A DNA stretch of 64,000 nt, taken from Dokdonella immobilis (GTDB lineage Bacteria > Pseudomonadota > Gammaproteobacteria > Xanthomonadales > Rhodanobacteraceae). How positions within the stretch are numbered: the stretch's first letter is position 1; the number at the start of each line of letters is the position of its first letter. Below, one piece after another: positions 29,280-39,200 of this stretch. The stretch is from the NCBI RefSeq assembly GCF_900115085.1, contig NZ_FOVF01000006.1:156836-220835 (forward strand). Reading direction: 5' to 3'. A model generated the notes under the pieces. It worked only from the letters and a program-made list of their open reading frames with translations, ran no database searches and had not been told where the DNA came from. Made by a program: the position numbers and the translations under genes.

Positions 29280-29320
29280 CGGCGCGCGTCAATAGGTCGC
29301 ATCCGTGCAAGTGCGGGTGC

Positions 29321-29349
29321 TTGGCCGCCGCCGCCGTGCTCTTTACACT
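29321..29349 (+). promoter_or_regulatory. Possible sigma-70 promoter for putA
   Basis: TTGGCC at 29321-29326 and TACACT at 29344-29349 are separated by exactly 17 bp. The -35 box keeps the TTG core, and the -10 box matches 4 of 6 consensus bases. The putA start codon is 233 bp further on, so the leader would be long. This is a sequence match only. Confidence 0.3.
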
Positions 29350-29582
29350 AGCGGGCCGCGGGAGCCGGGCCGGAACAGTCCGGCGCAGGTTCCGGGGCAT
29401 CCGGATTCCCAGCCAAGGGGCGCCGGAAGATCAGCAACGATGCACCGCACCACCAGACGGTCCAGAACCCGATCAGCCAGCCAGGGCGCGATGATGACAG
29501 CGAACCGACATCCTCGCGGCCCGGGCAACCCGCAGCGACGCGTGCCGTCGCCCCTGCGCCAACCTCCGAGAGCCCACACATC

Positions 29583-32500
29583 GTGAGCGAAATCCTGTCC
29601 CCCGAACTTCCCGCAACGGCCGATGCGGCCCGCGCCCGCATCACCGCGGCGTGGTCTCGCGACGAAACCGAGGCGGTCAACGAACTGCTCAGCCAGGCCA
29701 GCATGACAGCGGCGGAACGCGAAGCGGTGCTGGCCCGGGCTTCGGAGCTGGTGGCCCGCGTACGCGCCAAGGCGGGTAACCAGTCGGCAGTCGAATCGTT
29801 CATGCGCGAATACGACCTCTCCAGCGAGGAGGGCGTGCTGCTGATGTGCGTGGCCGAGGCCCTGCTGCGCGTACCCGACTCGGAAACCGCCGACAAGTTG
29901 ATCCGCGACAAGCTCGGCGAGGCCAACTGGAAGAAGCACGTCGGCGCCAGCGAATCGCTGTTCGTAAACGCCTCGACCTGGGGCCTGATGCTGACCGGCA
30001 GCCTGGTCCAGCTGGCCGAGGAAACACGCAGCAATTTCGTCGGCGCATTGCGCCGGCTGGTCGGCCGCGCCGGCGAACCGGTGATCCGCCTGGCCGTGCG
30101 CCAGGCCATGCGCATCATGGGCTACCAGTTCGTCATGGGGCGCACGATCAAGGAGGCACAGGATCGCTCGGTGCAGAAGGAGAACGCGGCCTACCGCTAC
30201 TCCTACGACATGCTCGGCGAGGCCGCCCTGACCGCGCACGATGCCGAGCGCTACATGCAGTCCTACCGCGACGCGATCCTGGCGCTGGGCAAGCGCGGCC
30301 CGTGGAAGGACGTCCTCGACGCACCATCGATTTCGGTCAAGCTCTCCGCGATCCACCCGCGCTACGACGTCGCCAATCGCGCCCGCGTGCACGCCGAGCT
30401 GACCCCGCGCGTGCTCGAACTCGCGCAGATGGCCAAGGCCCAGGGCATCGGCATGACCGTCGACGCCGAGGAAGCGGACCGCCTCGAGCTCTCGCTCGAC
30501 GTGCTCGGCGAGGTCTTCGCCGATCCATCCCTGGACGGCTGGAACGGCTTCGGCCTGGCCGTGCAGGCCTACCAGAAGCGCGCGCCGTTCGTCATCGACT
30601 GGCTGGCCGAGACCGCGCGCAAAGCCGGCCGGCGCTGGTGCGTGCGCCTGGTCAAGGGCGCCTATTGGGATTCCGAGATCAAGCGCGCCCAAGAACTCGG
30701 CCTGTCCGGCTATCCGGTGTTCACGCGCAAGCCGAATACCGATGTCTCGTATCTGGCCTGCGCCAGGCAGATGTTCGAGGCCGGCGCCGAGCTGATCTAC
30801 CCGCAGTTCGCCACCCACAACGCACATACGATCGCCGCGATCCACCACTACGCGCGCGGCCGACCCTACGAACACCAGCGCCTGCACGGCATGGGTGCGG
30901 ACCTGTATGAAGAGGTGATCGGCAAGGACAACCTCAACGTGCCCTGCCGCGTCTATGCGCCGGTCGGCAGCCACGAGGACCTGCTGCCCTACCTCGTGCG
31001 TCGCCTGCTCGAAAATGGCGCCAACACGAGCTTCGTCAATCGCGTGGTCGACGAGGACGTGCCGATCCGCGACCTCGTCGCCGATCCGTGCGAACTGGTC
31101 CGCCAACTCGATTCCAAGCCGCACCCGCGCATCCCCCAGCCGATCGCACTGTTCGGCGAGCAACGGAAGAACTCCATGGGCGTCAATCTTTCCAATGACA
31201 ACGAACTGAACGCGCTGGCTGCCAGCGTCAATGCCGCACGCAAGCCGTGGCTGGCCGAACCGCTGGTGCCCGGCGTGAAAAATGCCGGCGAGTTTCGCGA
31301 TGTGACCGATCCGGCCGACCGCCGCCGCGTGATCGGCCAGACCCGTGGCGCCGACGTGCCGACCCTGGACAAGGCGCTGGCCAATGCGGTCGCCGCCCAA
31401 CCGGGCTGGGACGCGCTGCCGGCGGCGAGCCGGGCCAAGATCCTCGAACACACCGCCGACCTGCTTGAGGCCCGGCGCGCCGAATTCATCGCCCTGTGCG
31501 TGCGCGAAGCCGGCAAGACCATGTCGGCGGCGATCGCCGAAGTGCGCGAGGCGGCCGACTTCTGCCGCTACTACGGCGCCATGGCACGCAAGCTGTTCGC
31601 CCAGCCCGAAGTCCTGCCCGGCCCGACCGGCGAATCCAACGAATTGTTCCTGCATGGCCGCGGCGTGTTCGTCTGCATCAGCCCGTGGAACTTCCCGCTG
31701 GCCATCTTCATGGGCCAGGTCGCCGCCGCCCTGGCTGCCGGCAACAGCGTGATCTCCAAGCCGGCCGACCAGACCACCCTGGTCGGTTACGCCGCAGTCA
31801 AGCTGCTGCATGAGGCCGGCGTGCCGGCCGACGTGCTGCAATTCGTTCCGTGCAAGGGCTCGGTGCTCGGCAACTCGCTGCTGACCCGACCCGACGTGGC
31901 CGGCGTCTGCTTCACCGGCTCGACCGAAACCGCCTGGACGATCAACCGTACCCTGGCCGCGCGCGATTCCTCGATCGCCGCGCTGATCGCCGAGACCGGC
32001 GGCCAGAACGCCCTGATCGCCGATTCCTCGGCCCTGCCCGAGCAACTGGTCAAGGACGTCTGCGCCTCGGCCTTCGACTCGGCCGGGCAGCGCTGCTCGG
32101 CGGCGCGCGTGCTGTTCGTGCAGGAAGACATCGCGGACAAGGTCATCACGATGCTGACCGGGGCCATGGCCGAGCTGACCATGGGCGACCCGGGTCTGCT
32201 CTCGACCGACGTCGGTCCGGTCATCGATGAAGCCTCGCACAAGGAACTGAGCGAGCACGCCGAACGCATGGACCGCGAGGCCAAGCTGATCGGCCAGGTC
32301 GCCGCTGGCGAGAGCACCGTGCACGGCACCTTCTTCGCTCCGCGCGCCTACGAGATCCCGCGCCTCGACATCCTGCACAAGGAGATCTTCGGGCCGGTCC
32401 TGCACGTGCTGCGCTGGAAGGCCGACCAGCTCGACAAGGTCATCGACGCGATCAACGCCACCGGCTATGGCCTCACCCTCGGCATCCACAGCCGCATCGA

Positions 32501-32732
32501 CGACACCATCGACCACATCGTCAAGCGGGCCAGGGTCGGCAACTGCTACGTCAACCGCAACCAGATCGGCGCAGTCGTCGGCGTGCAGCCCTTCGGCGGC
32601 GAAAACCTGTCCGGCACCGGGCCCAAGGCCGGCGGCCCGCACTACCTGCTGCGTTTCGCCACCGAGCGCACGGTCACCATCAACACCACCGCGGCCGGCG
32701 GCAATGCTTCGCTGCTGACCCTGGCGGAGTAG
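29583..32732 (+). CDS. putA: Bifunctional proline dehydrogenase / P5C dehydrogenase
   Basis: This 1049-residue enzyme converts proline to glutamate. The N-terminal proline dehydrogenase barrel (about residues 150-480) includes FVIDWLAETARKAGRRWCVR and VKGAYWDSEIKRAQ for FAD and substrate. The aldehyde dehydrogenase half follows from about 560, with a catalytic Glu in IAETGGQNAL (about 803) and a catalytic Cys in SAGQRCSAARV (about 837). The start is GTG, supported by the family N-terminus (MSEILSPELPA). The ribbon-helix-helix DNA-binding domain of E. coli PutA is absent, so it should not repress its own gene directly. No putP lies nearby. Confidence 0.95.
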   Translation: MSEILSPELPATADAARARITAAWSRDETEAVNELLSQASMTAAEREAVLARASELVARVRAKAGNQSAVESFMREYDLSSEEGVLLMCVAEALLRVPDSETADKLIRDKLGEANWKKHVGASESLFVNASTWGLMLTGSLVQLAEETRSNFVGALRRLVGRAGEPVIRLAVRQAMRIMGYQFVMGRTIKEAQDRSVQKENAAYRYSYDMLGEAALTAHDAERYMQSYRDAILALGKRGPWKDVLDAPSISVKLSAIHPRYDVANRARVHAELTPRVLELAQMAKAQGIGMTVDAEEADRLELSLDVLGEVFADPSLDGWNGFGLAVQAYQKRAPFVIDWLAETARKAGRRWCVRLVKGAYWDSEIKRAQELGLSGYPVFTRKPNTDVSYLACARQMFEAGAELIYPQFATHNAHTIAAIHHYARGRPYEHQRLHGMGADLYEEVIGKDNLNVPCRVYAPVGSHEDLLPYLVRRLLENGANTSFVNRVVDEDVPIRDLVADPCELVRQLDSKPHPRIPQPIALFGEQRKNSMGVNLSNDNELNALAASVNAARKPWLAEPLVPGVKNAGEFRDVTDPADRRRVIGQTRGADVPTLDKALANAVAAQPGWDALPAASRAKILEHTADLLEARRAEFIALCVREAGKTMSAAIAEVREAADFCRYYGAMARKLFAQPEVLPGPTGESNELFLHGRGVFVCISPWNFPLAIFMGQVAAALAAGNSVISKPADQTTLVGYAAVKLLHEAGVPADVLQFVPCKGSVLGNSLLTRPDVAGVCFTGSTETAWTINRTLAARDSSIAALIAETGGQNALIADSSALPEQLVKDVCASAFDSAGQRCSAARVLFVQEDIADKVITMLTGAMAELTMGDPGLLSTDVGPVIDEASHKELSEHAERMDREAKLIGQVAAGESTVHGTFFAPRAYEIPRLDILHKEIFGPVLHVLRWKADQLDKVIDAINATGYGLTLGIHSRIDDTIDHIVKRARVGNCYVNRNQIGAVVGVQPFGGENLSGTGPKAGGPHYLLRFATERTVTINTTAAGGNASLLTLAE

Positions 32733-32769
32733 GCGCGATGCGAACAGCGGACCCGGTCGATCAAATCTG

Positions 32770-33576
32770 ATGCGCGTGGCGTGGACGCTGCTGGTGCTGG
32801 CGCTGGCCACGCCGGCAGCTGGCTGGGCCAGGGAGCGAATCGACCCGCCGGCGCTGCGGGTGCTCTTTGTCGGTAACAGCCTCGTCTACGTGGGCAATCT
32901 GCCGGCCGTGTTCGACGCCCTGGCCAGACGCAACGGCCGATCCGTCCACAGCGACATGCTGGTCAAGGGTGGAGCGACCCTGTCCGATCGGCTCGAGGAT
33001 GGATCGGTCGAGCGTGCTCTGGCCACGGTGAAATACGACCATGTGGTCCTGCAGGAGCGCGGAGGGGATTTCCTCTGCACGCTCGGCGCCGATTCCTGCA
33101 AGCGCGCCGCGGTGTCGCTGCAACGCCTCGCAAACATGGCGAGATCTCGCGACTCAAAGCCGCTGCTGCTCGGAACCTATCAGGGTTCCGCACGGGCTTC
33201 GCGGGCGATCGTCGAGGCCGAATCAGCGGCGGCAACGGCCAACGGTATCCCCTACGTCTCGATCTCGAATCGCCTGCAGGCCGGCATCCAGGCCGCGCCT
33301 TCGGTCCGATGGCTGCACGCGGACCACATGCACCCGGGGCACCAGTTGGTCCTGCTCGAAGCCATTGCGCTCTATCGGACCTTGTTCGGCGAGAGCCCGA
33401 AGAATGGCGCACTGCGGGTTTCGGCGCCGATGCACGAACCGGACACCCGGTTCCCGGTGGCGGTTGTACGGAATACGTTTCTGCCCGATCCGACCGCGCG
33501 CGGCCCGCGCTCCCATATCTACCCGGCCACCGATGTAAGGCTGGCCCTAGCTATTGCCGGCAGGAATCCGGACTGA
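32770..33576 (+). CDS. Secreted SGNH/GDSL-type hydrolase
   Basis: This 268-residue protein has a signal peptide (about 1-20). Block I is VLFVGNSLVY with the nucleophile Ser at about 37. Block V is HADHMHPG near 183-190, giving the catalytic Asp and His. VKGGATLSD may supply the block II Gly. SGNH enzymes are esterases or lipases acting on acyl or acetyl esters; the substrate is unknown. It lies 37 bp after putA and may be read through from it, but no functional link is evident. Confidence 0.78.
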   Translation: MRVAWTLLVLALATPAAGWARERIDPPALRVLFVGNSLVYVGNLPAVFDALARRNGRSVHSDMLVKGGATLSDRLEDGSVERALATVKYDHVVLQERGGDFLCTLGADSCKRAAVSLQRLANMARSRDSKPLLLGTYQGSARASRAIVEAESAAATANGIPYVSISNRLQAGIQAAPSVRWLHADHMHPGHQLVLLEAIALYRTLFGESPKNGALRVSAPMHEPDTRFPVAVVRNTFLPDPTARGPRSHIYPATDVRLALAIAGRNPD

Positions 33577-33684
33577 CCCGCCGCGGATCGTTTGCGGCAG
33601 CAGCCACAAACGTTGTCTCGAGTCGGCGCCCTCGATCCGCCCCACATGACGGCAGGATCCAGCCAGGGGCACGCCCTGCACCTG

Positions 33685-33700
33685 CGCGCACATGTGCGCG
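33685..33700. promoter_or_regulatory. 16-bp perfect palindrome
   Basis: CGCGCACATGTGCGCG is its own reverse complement. It lies about 190 bp before the predicted transcription start of the small secreted protein gene. It could be a dimeric regulator site, or part of a terminator for the SGNH hydrolase gene, though no T-run follows. Confidence 0.45.
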
Positions 33701-33738
33701 GGACATGGGCCAGATCACCTCCTCCGATCCCTCTTGCA

Positions 33739-33800
33739 GTGTCCACGGACATGAAAAGCTGTCCGCCAGAGTGTCCACTTGCACGAGCATGACTTCTGTC
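33739..33800 (+). promoter_or_regulatory. Four (C/G)TGTC boxes, PilR-site-like
   Basis: GTGTC, CTGTC, GTGTC and CTGTC start at 33739, 33759, 33771 and 33796. From memory, the Pseudomonas aeruginosa pilin activator PilR binds four tandem sites of the form (C/G)TGTC upstream of pilA. Here the boxes lie about 90-150 bp before the predicted start. The first box is also half of TGTCC-AC-GGACA. Five-base words are common, so the count and spacing are suggestive only. Confidence 0.45.
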
Positions 33801-33861
33801 CTAGCAACCAAAGTCGTTGATAGCGCATCTGATTTCCTGCAAGCGAGGCGAACTTCACGAG

Positions 33862-33877
33862 TGGCATGGTGCTTGCT
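33862..33877 (+). promoter_or_regulatory. Sigma-54 (RpoN) promoter, -24/-12 type
   Basis: TGGCATGGTGCTTGCT matches the RpoN consensus TGGCACG-N4-TTGCW with one change (C to T). The GG and GC dinucleotides are spaced as required. The predicted start is near 33888, 26 bp before the ATG of the small secreted protein gene. An RpoN promoter needs an enhancer-binding activator; the upstream TGTC boxes are candidates. Confidence 0.6.
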
Positions 33878-33913
33878 CAACGAAGTTTGTGACATCCGCT
33901 GCAGGAGAAAGAA

Positions 33914-34306
33914 ATGAACGCTCGCAGATTCAAACCGACCGCCGCGAAATCGACCGTCCTGATCGGCACGATGTTCGCGCTGTTTTCCATCACTGCCGCC
34001 GCGCAGTCGTCGGCGACGCTCGATTCCCGTGCCCCGGTGCAGGCGACCTTGCTGCCGGAGATGAAAGTGACGGCCAGCCTGGCGAATCCGCATGCGGCAC
34101 CGCGCTGGCGCCTTGCATCGACACGACCGCTGCCGGTGACCCTGATGCCGACCCTGACCGTAAGCGCGGACGTCGAGGCCCTCGCCGTGACCGTCCTGCC
34201 GACCGTCACCGTGTATGCCTCCGTCGAGGCGGACCAGGTCGACCAGCCGATCGTGCTCGCCGCGGCGGCCATGCCGGGCTACACGACGTTCCAGTTGGCC
34301 AAGTAG
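33914..34306 (+). CDS. Small secreted protein with VTLLPxxTVxA repeats
   Basis: This protein has 130 residues with a signal peptide (about 1-30, ending TAAAQS). The mature part contains three imperfect repeats of about 16 residues: ATLLPEMKVTASLANP (44-59), PVTLMPTLTVSADVEA (74-89) and AVTVLPTVTVYASVEA (91-106). All share a Leu-Pro core followed by a beta-strand. I do not recognise the family. GCAGGAGA before the ATG supports translation. It stands alone, with a predicted sigma-54 promoter upstream. A surface or pilus-related role is inferred from that promoter only. Confidence 0.7.
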   Translation: MNARRFKPTAAKSTVLIGTMFALFSITAAAQSSATLDSRAPVQATLLPEMKVTASLANPHAAPRWRLASTRPLPVTLMPTLTVSADVEALAVTVLPTVTVYASVEADQVDQPIVLAAAAMPGYTTFQLAK

Positions 34307-34425
34307 ACGACGGCAGCCGGTGTCATGCGGCCTGACCGCACGCGCAGGCACCCTCTCACCGGCGCCGTACCCGCAGGCGGGCGTGCGGGCGCAAGTGCTA
34401 CCGGTCTGAAGGAGCGACGAGCGCG

Positions 34426-35607
34426 TCAGGCGATCAGCACGCCGACGTCTTCATCGAGAATGGCATGCGGTACGAAGCGCGCGGAATCACGCGTGATCGC
34501 GCTTCGGTCTTCGCGGATGCCGATGCCGCAGGCGCGATCGCCGACGACCCAGCTGCCGACCAGCGGAAAACGGCCACCGAACTCGACCAATGGATGCAGG
34601 GCCTGAAGGATGCCCGGGCCGCGGTAGGGGCCATCGGTCCGCTCCCTGCGCCCATCCTCATGGTGCATCTCGATGTTCGCGCCTTCGCGCGAGTGCAAGG
34701 GTTTGCGGACCCAGCCCCGAGGCAGATCCTCACCACCCGGGTCGAACCGTGCGGCGAGGAGATTCGGATGCCCTTCGTGCTTCTCCCAAAGCAGCGGCAG
34801 GATGCCCTTGTTGCTGAGCACGGATTTCCACGGCGGCTCGAGCAGCAGCGTGTCCGCGTCGGCCAGGTAGCGGCCGAATTCCTCCCGGAACAGGTCTTCG
34901 AGCGGATAAAGCTTGAACAGGGTTCCGATCACGCGATCCTCGAGATCCGTGAAGCGACCGTCGGCACTGATGCCGATGTCCTCGATGTCGAGCAAGCCGC
35001 AGTCGATGCCGGCCTGGATCGCACAGTCGCGCAGGTAGTTCACCGTGCCGCGATCCTCGGTCGAATCGCGCACGGCGGAAAAGTGGAACGGCCTCGGCAA
35101 CGACGGGGCCAGCGTGGCGAACGCCTCGACGAGACTCTCGTAGATCGAGTTGAACTGGTCGGCGGCCGCCGGCAAGCGACCTTCGCCCTGCTGGTCATCG
35201 AGCCACTGCCACTGGAAGAACGCCGCCTCGAACAAGGAAGTCGGCGTGTCGTAGTTGAGCTCGAGCAACTTGGCCGGGGCCCGGCCCGAATAGGCCAGGT
35301 CCATGCGGCCATACAGGTGAGGCTGGCGGGTGCGCCAGCTATGTGCGACAAGGTCCCAGAACGGCTCGGGAATAGCGAGCCGGCTCAGCTGCTCCTCGCT
35401 GCCGACGATGCCATCGAGCATGTCGATGGCCATGGCATGCAGTTCCTCGGTCGGCGCCTCGATATCGGACTCGATCTGTTCCAGGCTGAAGGCGTAGAAG
35501 ACCGATTCGTCCCAGTAGCGATCGCCGTCGATCGTGTGGAAGTCGAAGCCCGCCTGCGCGGCACGGTCGCGCCAGTTTGCGCGCTCGGCAATCGGCACCC
35601 TGCGCAT
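34426..35607 (-). CDS. ygiC: Glutathionylspermidine synthase-like ATP-grasp protein (YgiC)
   Basis: This 393-residue cytoplasmic protein is an ATP-grasp relative of the synthetase half of glutathionylspermidine synthase. Typical blocks are LAYSGRAPAKLLELNYDTPT, LEPPWKSVLSNKGILPLLW, WVRKPLHSREGANI and GSWVVGDRACGIGIREDRS. E. coli YgiC has a similar length (386). The amidase half is absent. Its start directly abuts the stop of ygiB upstream, so the pair is an operon as in E. coli ygiBC. The true substrate is not established; peptide-like ligation is the family expectation. Confidence 0.88.
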   Translation of the reverse strand: MRRVPIAERANWRDRAAQAGFDFHTIDGDRYWDESVFYAFSLEQIESDIEAPTEELHAMAIDMLDGIVGSEEQLSRLAIPEPFWDLVAHSWRTRQPHLYGRMDLAYSGRAPAKLLELNYDTPTSLFEAAFFQWQWLDDQQGEGRLPAAADQFNSIYESLVEAFATLAPSLPRPFHFSAVRDSTEDRGTVNYLRDCAIQAGIDCGLLDIEDIGISADGRFTDLEDRVIGTLFKLYPLEDLFREEFGRYLADADTLLLEPPWKSVLSNKGILPLLWEKHEGHPNLLAARFDPGGEDLPRGWVRKPLHSREGANIEMHHEDGRRERTDGPYRGPGILQALHPLVEFGGRFPLVGSWVVGDRACGIGIREDRSAITRDSARFVPHAILDEDVGVLIA

Positions 35608-36135
35608 TCAGGAACCGGCGCTGCGATGACTGCCTGACGAGCCAAATCCGCCGCGCTTGACCGTTGGCGCACGATTCGGCTCGGCCGAAATCGCCAGCAT
35701 TGTACGGGCCACGCCGTTGCTGTAGACGCCACCGGAACCCGGTGCGGGGCGCTTCCAGTTGCCGTTGCCGTCGCGGAATGCCGGACTGCCGCTCAGGCCC
35801 GCGCGCTGATCGCCGCGGAACATCTGCGCCATCAGGTAGCCGGTCATCAACGGAATGAAATAGCCATGTCCGTTCGAATCACGGCGCGCCGTGCACCGGT
35901 TGGTCCCGTACTCGGCGACGCATTCGTCGAACGAGGCGTAGCGCGGTGCGCTGAGCTCGGCCTCCCGCCGCGCCTTGTCGAAGGCTTCCTCGCAGGCGGC
36001 AAGATCGCCGACCTGCCCGGCGCATTCGTCGATCGAGGTGTACAGGCCCTCGCGGGTCGTCTCCTCGGTACAGGCGGTCAGCAGCAGCGGTGCGGCACTC
36101 ATCAGCACCAGCGCCGCGGTTCGGGATCGTTTCAT
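35608..36135 (-). CDS. ygiB: DUF1190 lipoprotein YgiB
   Basis: This 175-residue lipoprotein has the lipobox LLLTAC with Cys at 22. Conserved DUF1190 features follow: Cys pairs in DECAGQVGDLAACEEAF and DECVAEYGTNRCTA, then GYFIPLMTGYLMAQMFRG. The C-terminus is Gly/Ser-rich and carries TVKRGGFGSSG. E. coli YgiB is somewhat longer (about 220). Its function is unknown to me beyond pairing with ygiC. The ATG at 36135 is set by the signal peptide. Confidence 0.88.
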   Translation of the reverse strand: MKRSRTAALVLMSAAPLLLTACTEETTREGLYTSIDECAGQVGDLAACEEAFDKARREAELSAPRYASFDECVAEYGTNRCTARRDSNGHGYFIPLMTGYLMAQMFRGDQRAGLSGSPAFRDGNGNWKRPAPGSGGVYSNGVARTMLAISAEPNRAPTVKRGGFGSSGSHRSAGS

Positions 36136-36258
36136 GCAATCGGCGTCCATGCGGGGCGGACGCCAAGAATGCCCGGATTTCCTGCTGGATGGAATCTTCC
36201 GAACCGCCGCGGATTCCGTCTCAGACGACTGGCGCGATCGCGCCATCGCCGTGGCCAA

Positions 36259-39200
36259 TCACCCCACCGCGGTCGGCGCCAGCGGCGAGCCCAGCGAGCG
36301 CCGCGCGATCCTGCGCTCCCGGCGTCGCTGCGCGATACGCGCAAACACCAGATACAGCGCCGGCGTCGAGAACAGGGTCAGGCTCTGCGAAACGAGCAGT
36401 CCGCCGATCATCGCGATACCGAGAGGCTGGCGCATCTCCGAACCGACCCCGAATCCGATCGCCAGCGGAAAGGCGCCGAGGATGGCGACCATCGAGGTCA
36501 TCATGATCGGCCGGAAGCGGACGAGGCAGGCCTCGCGGATCGCCTCGATCGGCGTCTTGCCGCCTTCGCGTTCGGCACCGAGGGCGAAGTCGATCATCAT
36601 GATCGCGTTCTTCTTGACGATGCCGATCAGCAACACGATGGCGATGATCGAAACGACGGACAGCTCGGTATTGGTCACCAGCATCGCGAGCAAGGCACCG
36701 ACGCCGGCCGCCGGCAGGGTCGAGAGGATCGTCACCGGATGGATCAGGCTCTCGTAGAGAATGCCGAGCACCAGGTACACGGCGATGATCGCGAACAGGA
36801 TCAGCAGGCCCTGCCCCGACTGCTGCTGCTGGAAGCGGCGGAAATTGCCCGAACCCTCGGCCTTGATGTCGCCGGGCATGCGCATGTTGCGCACGACCTG
36901 GTCGATCAGCGGCTTGACCTCGCCCATGCTGACGTCCGGGGCGAGGTTGAAGCTGATGTCGAACACCGGGAACTGGAAGTCGTGCTGGATCGCCAGCGAC
37001 GCGGTGCCCGGTTCGACCCGGGTCACCGCGCTGAGCGGCACCATGGCGCCATTGCTCGCGCGCACATGCAGCGCGTTCAGCGTGTCGAGCCCGGGCGTCG
37101 CACCGGTGACCGCATTGAGCACGACCTTGTACTGGTTCAGGTCCGAATAGATGGTCGAGATCTGGCGCTCGCCGAAGGCGTTGTACAAGGTGCTGTCGAT
37201 GGCCCCGATCGATACGCCAAGGCGGGCCGCCGTATCGCGATCGATGACGAGGTTCTGTTCGACGCCGCCATCGTCAAGCTCGGTGCCGACGTTGGTAAAC
37301 TGCGGCAGCTTGCGCAGCTCGGCCGCCAGGCGCGGCCCCCAGACCACCAGGTCGCCGTAGTTGCTGCCCTTGAGCGAGTAGGTGAATTCGGAGTCGCCGC
37401 CACGCGGACCGCCGCCACCGATGTCCTGCACCGGGCGCAGGCGCAGTTGGATGCCTGGCATGTTGTCGGTCATGTCGGCGAGCCGTTGCATGACCTTCGA
37501 AGTCGACACATCGCGACCTTCGCCGAGCGGCTTCAGGTTGATGTACAGGCTGCCGCGATTGCTGCCCGAGCGGAAGCCGCCGCCGCCGAGCGAGGAACCG
37601 AGGCTGTCGACCGCGGGATCGGCCGCGATCACGTCGGCCACCTTGCGCTGCAGGTCGACCATGGCGTCGTAGGAAATCGACGCGCTGGCGACCGTGGTGC
37701 CCTGGATCATGCCGGTGTCCTGCTCGGGCACGAACCCGAACTTGAGAAACGTGGTCAGCCAGATCGTGAGGATGACCAGGACCAGCGGCTGCAGGCTCAT
37801 CGTGCGCGGATGCCTGAGCGACCAGTCCAGCGCCCGCGCGTAGGCACGCAGCATGCCTGCATGCATGCGGTCGATGCGCTGCACCAGCGGCGAGGGCTTT
37901 TCCTCCTTGTGCGCCTGCAGGTAACTGCCGCACAAGGACGCGGTCAGGGTCAGCGAGACGATCGCCGACATCGCGATCGCCGCCGCGATGGTCACCGCGA
38001 ACGAGTGCAGCATCATGCCCATGAAACCGCCCATGAACAGCAGCGGCAGGAACACGGCGACCAGCGAGGCGGTGATCGAGACGATCGTGAAGCCGATCTC
38101 GCGCGCGCCATCGAGCGCCGCCTGCAGGCGCGACTTGCCCATGTCGAGGTGGCGCACGACGTTCTCGATGACGACGATCGCATCGTCGACGACGAAGCCG
38201 ATCGAGATGACCAGGGCCATCAGGGTCAGGTTGTCGAGGGTGAAGTCGAACGCATACATGACGATGAACGCGCTCGACAGCGACAATGGCACGGACAGGC
38301 CGGCGATCACGGTCGGCGCGATCCGGCGCAGGAACAGCAGCATGGTCAGGATGACCAGGCACATGCTGATCAGCATCGTGATCTGGACCTCGTGGATCGA
38401 GGCCCGGATGGTCGCCGTGCGGTCATTGAACGGGGTCAGCTCGACGCCCTCGGGCAACCAGCTGCGCATCAGCGGCAACTGCGCGTAAACGCTGTCGACC
38501 GTGTCGATCACGTTCGCCGTCGACTGCTTGGTGATCGCCATCAGGATCGCGCGCTGGCCATTGAACCAGGCCGCCTGGTCCTTGCTCTCCTGGCCATCGC
38601 CGATCGTCGCGATATCGCGCAGGCGCACCGGCACGCCATTGCGCACGGCGACGATCAGGTCGGCGAACTGGCTGGCCTCGGTCAGTGCCCCGTTCGCCGC
38701 GATCGTCATCGTGCGCTGGCCATCGCTGAGGAAGCCCTGCGGCGAGGTCACGTTGGCCGCGGCAATCGCATTGCGCACCTGATCGGCCGAGATGCCCATC
38801 GAGTTCAGCAGGCCGAGGTTCACGTCGACGCGCACGGCGGGGGTGGCTCCGCCGGCCAGAGTCACATCGGCCACGCCGGGGAGCTGGCGTACGCGCTGCG
38901 ACAGCAGCGAATCGGCCATGTTGTAGAGCTCAGCCGCGGTGCGCGACTTCGAAGTCAACGACAGCAGCAGGACCGGGTCATTGTTCGGGTTCGCCTTGCG
39001 ATAGATCGGCGCCGTGGTCAGGCCGCTCGGCAGGTCGGGGATCGACGCATTGATCGCCGCCTGCACGTCGCGCGCCGCACCGTCGATGTTCTTGTCGAAA
39101 TCGAAGAACAGGATCACCGACGAGCGCCCCTCCTTGCTGTGCGAGCCCATCGAATCCACGCCCGAGATCTGGCCCATGTGCCGCTCGAGCGGCGCGGCCA

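Larger units (their letters stand above)
29083..29582. other. Divergent regulatory region between coxB and putA
   Basis: These 500 bp contain no gene that I can support. They must carry the oxidase operon promoter (leftward) and the putA promoter (rightward). Inside are a hairpin at 29256-29279 that reads as a terminator or attenuator toward coxB and a possible sigma-70 promoter toward putA at 29321-29349. Short open frames on both strands look spurious. Confidence 0.6.
33577..33913. other. Upstream region of the small secreted protein gene
   Basis: These 337 bp hold no supported gene. They contain a perfect 16-bp palindrome (33685-33700), four (C/G)TGTC boxes (33739-33800), a near-consensus sigma-54 promoter (33862-33877) and a ribosome binding site, GCAGGAGA, just before the ATG at 33914. 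The arrangement looks like one regulated promoter. Confidence 0.65.

Noticed and set aside
29343..32810. Long open frame (1155 codons) on the minus strand through putA
   Set aside because: It is antisense to the well-supported putA, has no family signatures and no plausible start signal, and arises from GC-rich codon use.
33577..33913. Short open frames upstream of the small secreted protein
   Set aside because: No signal peptide, domain or ribosome binding site; the region is better explained as a regulatory segment.
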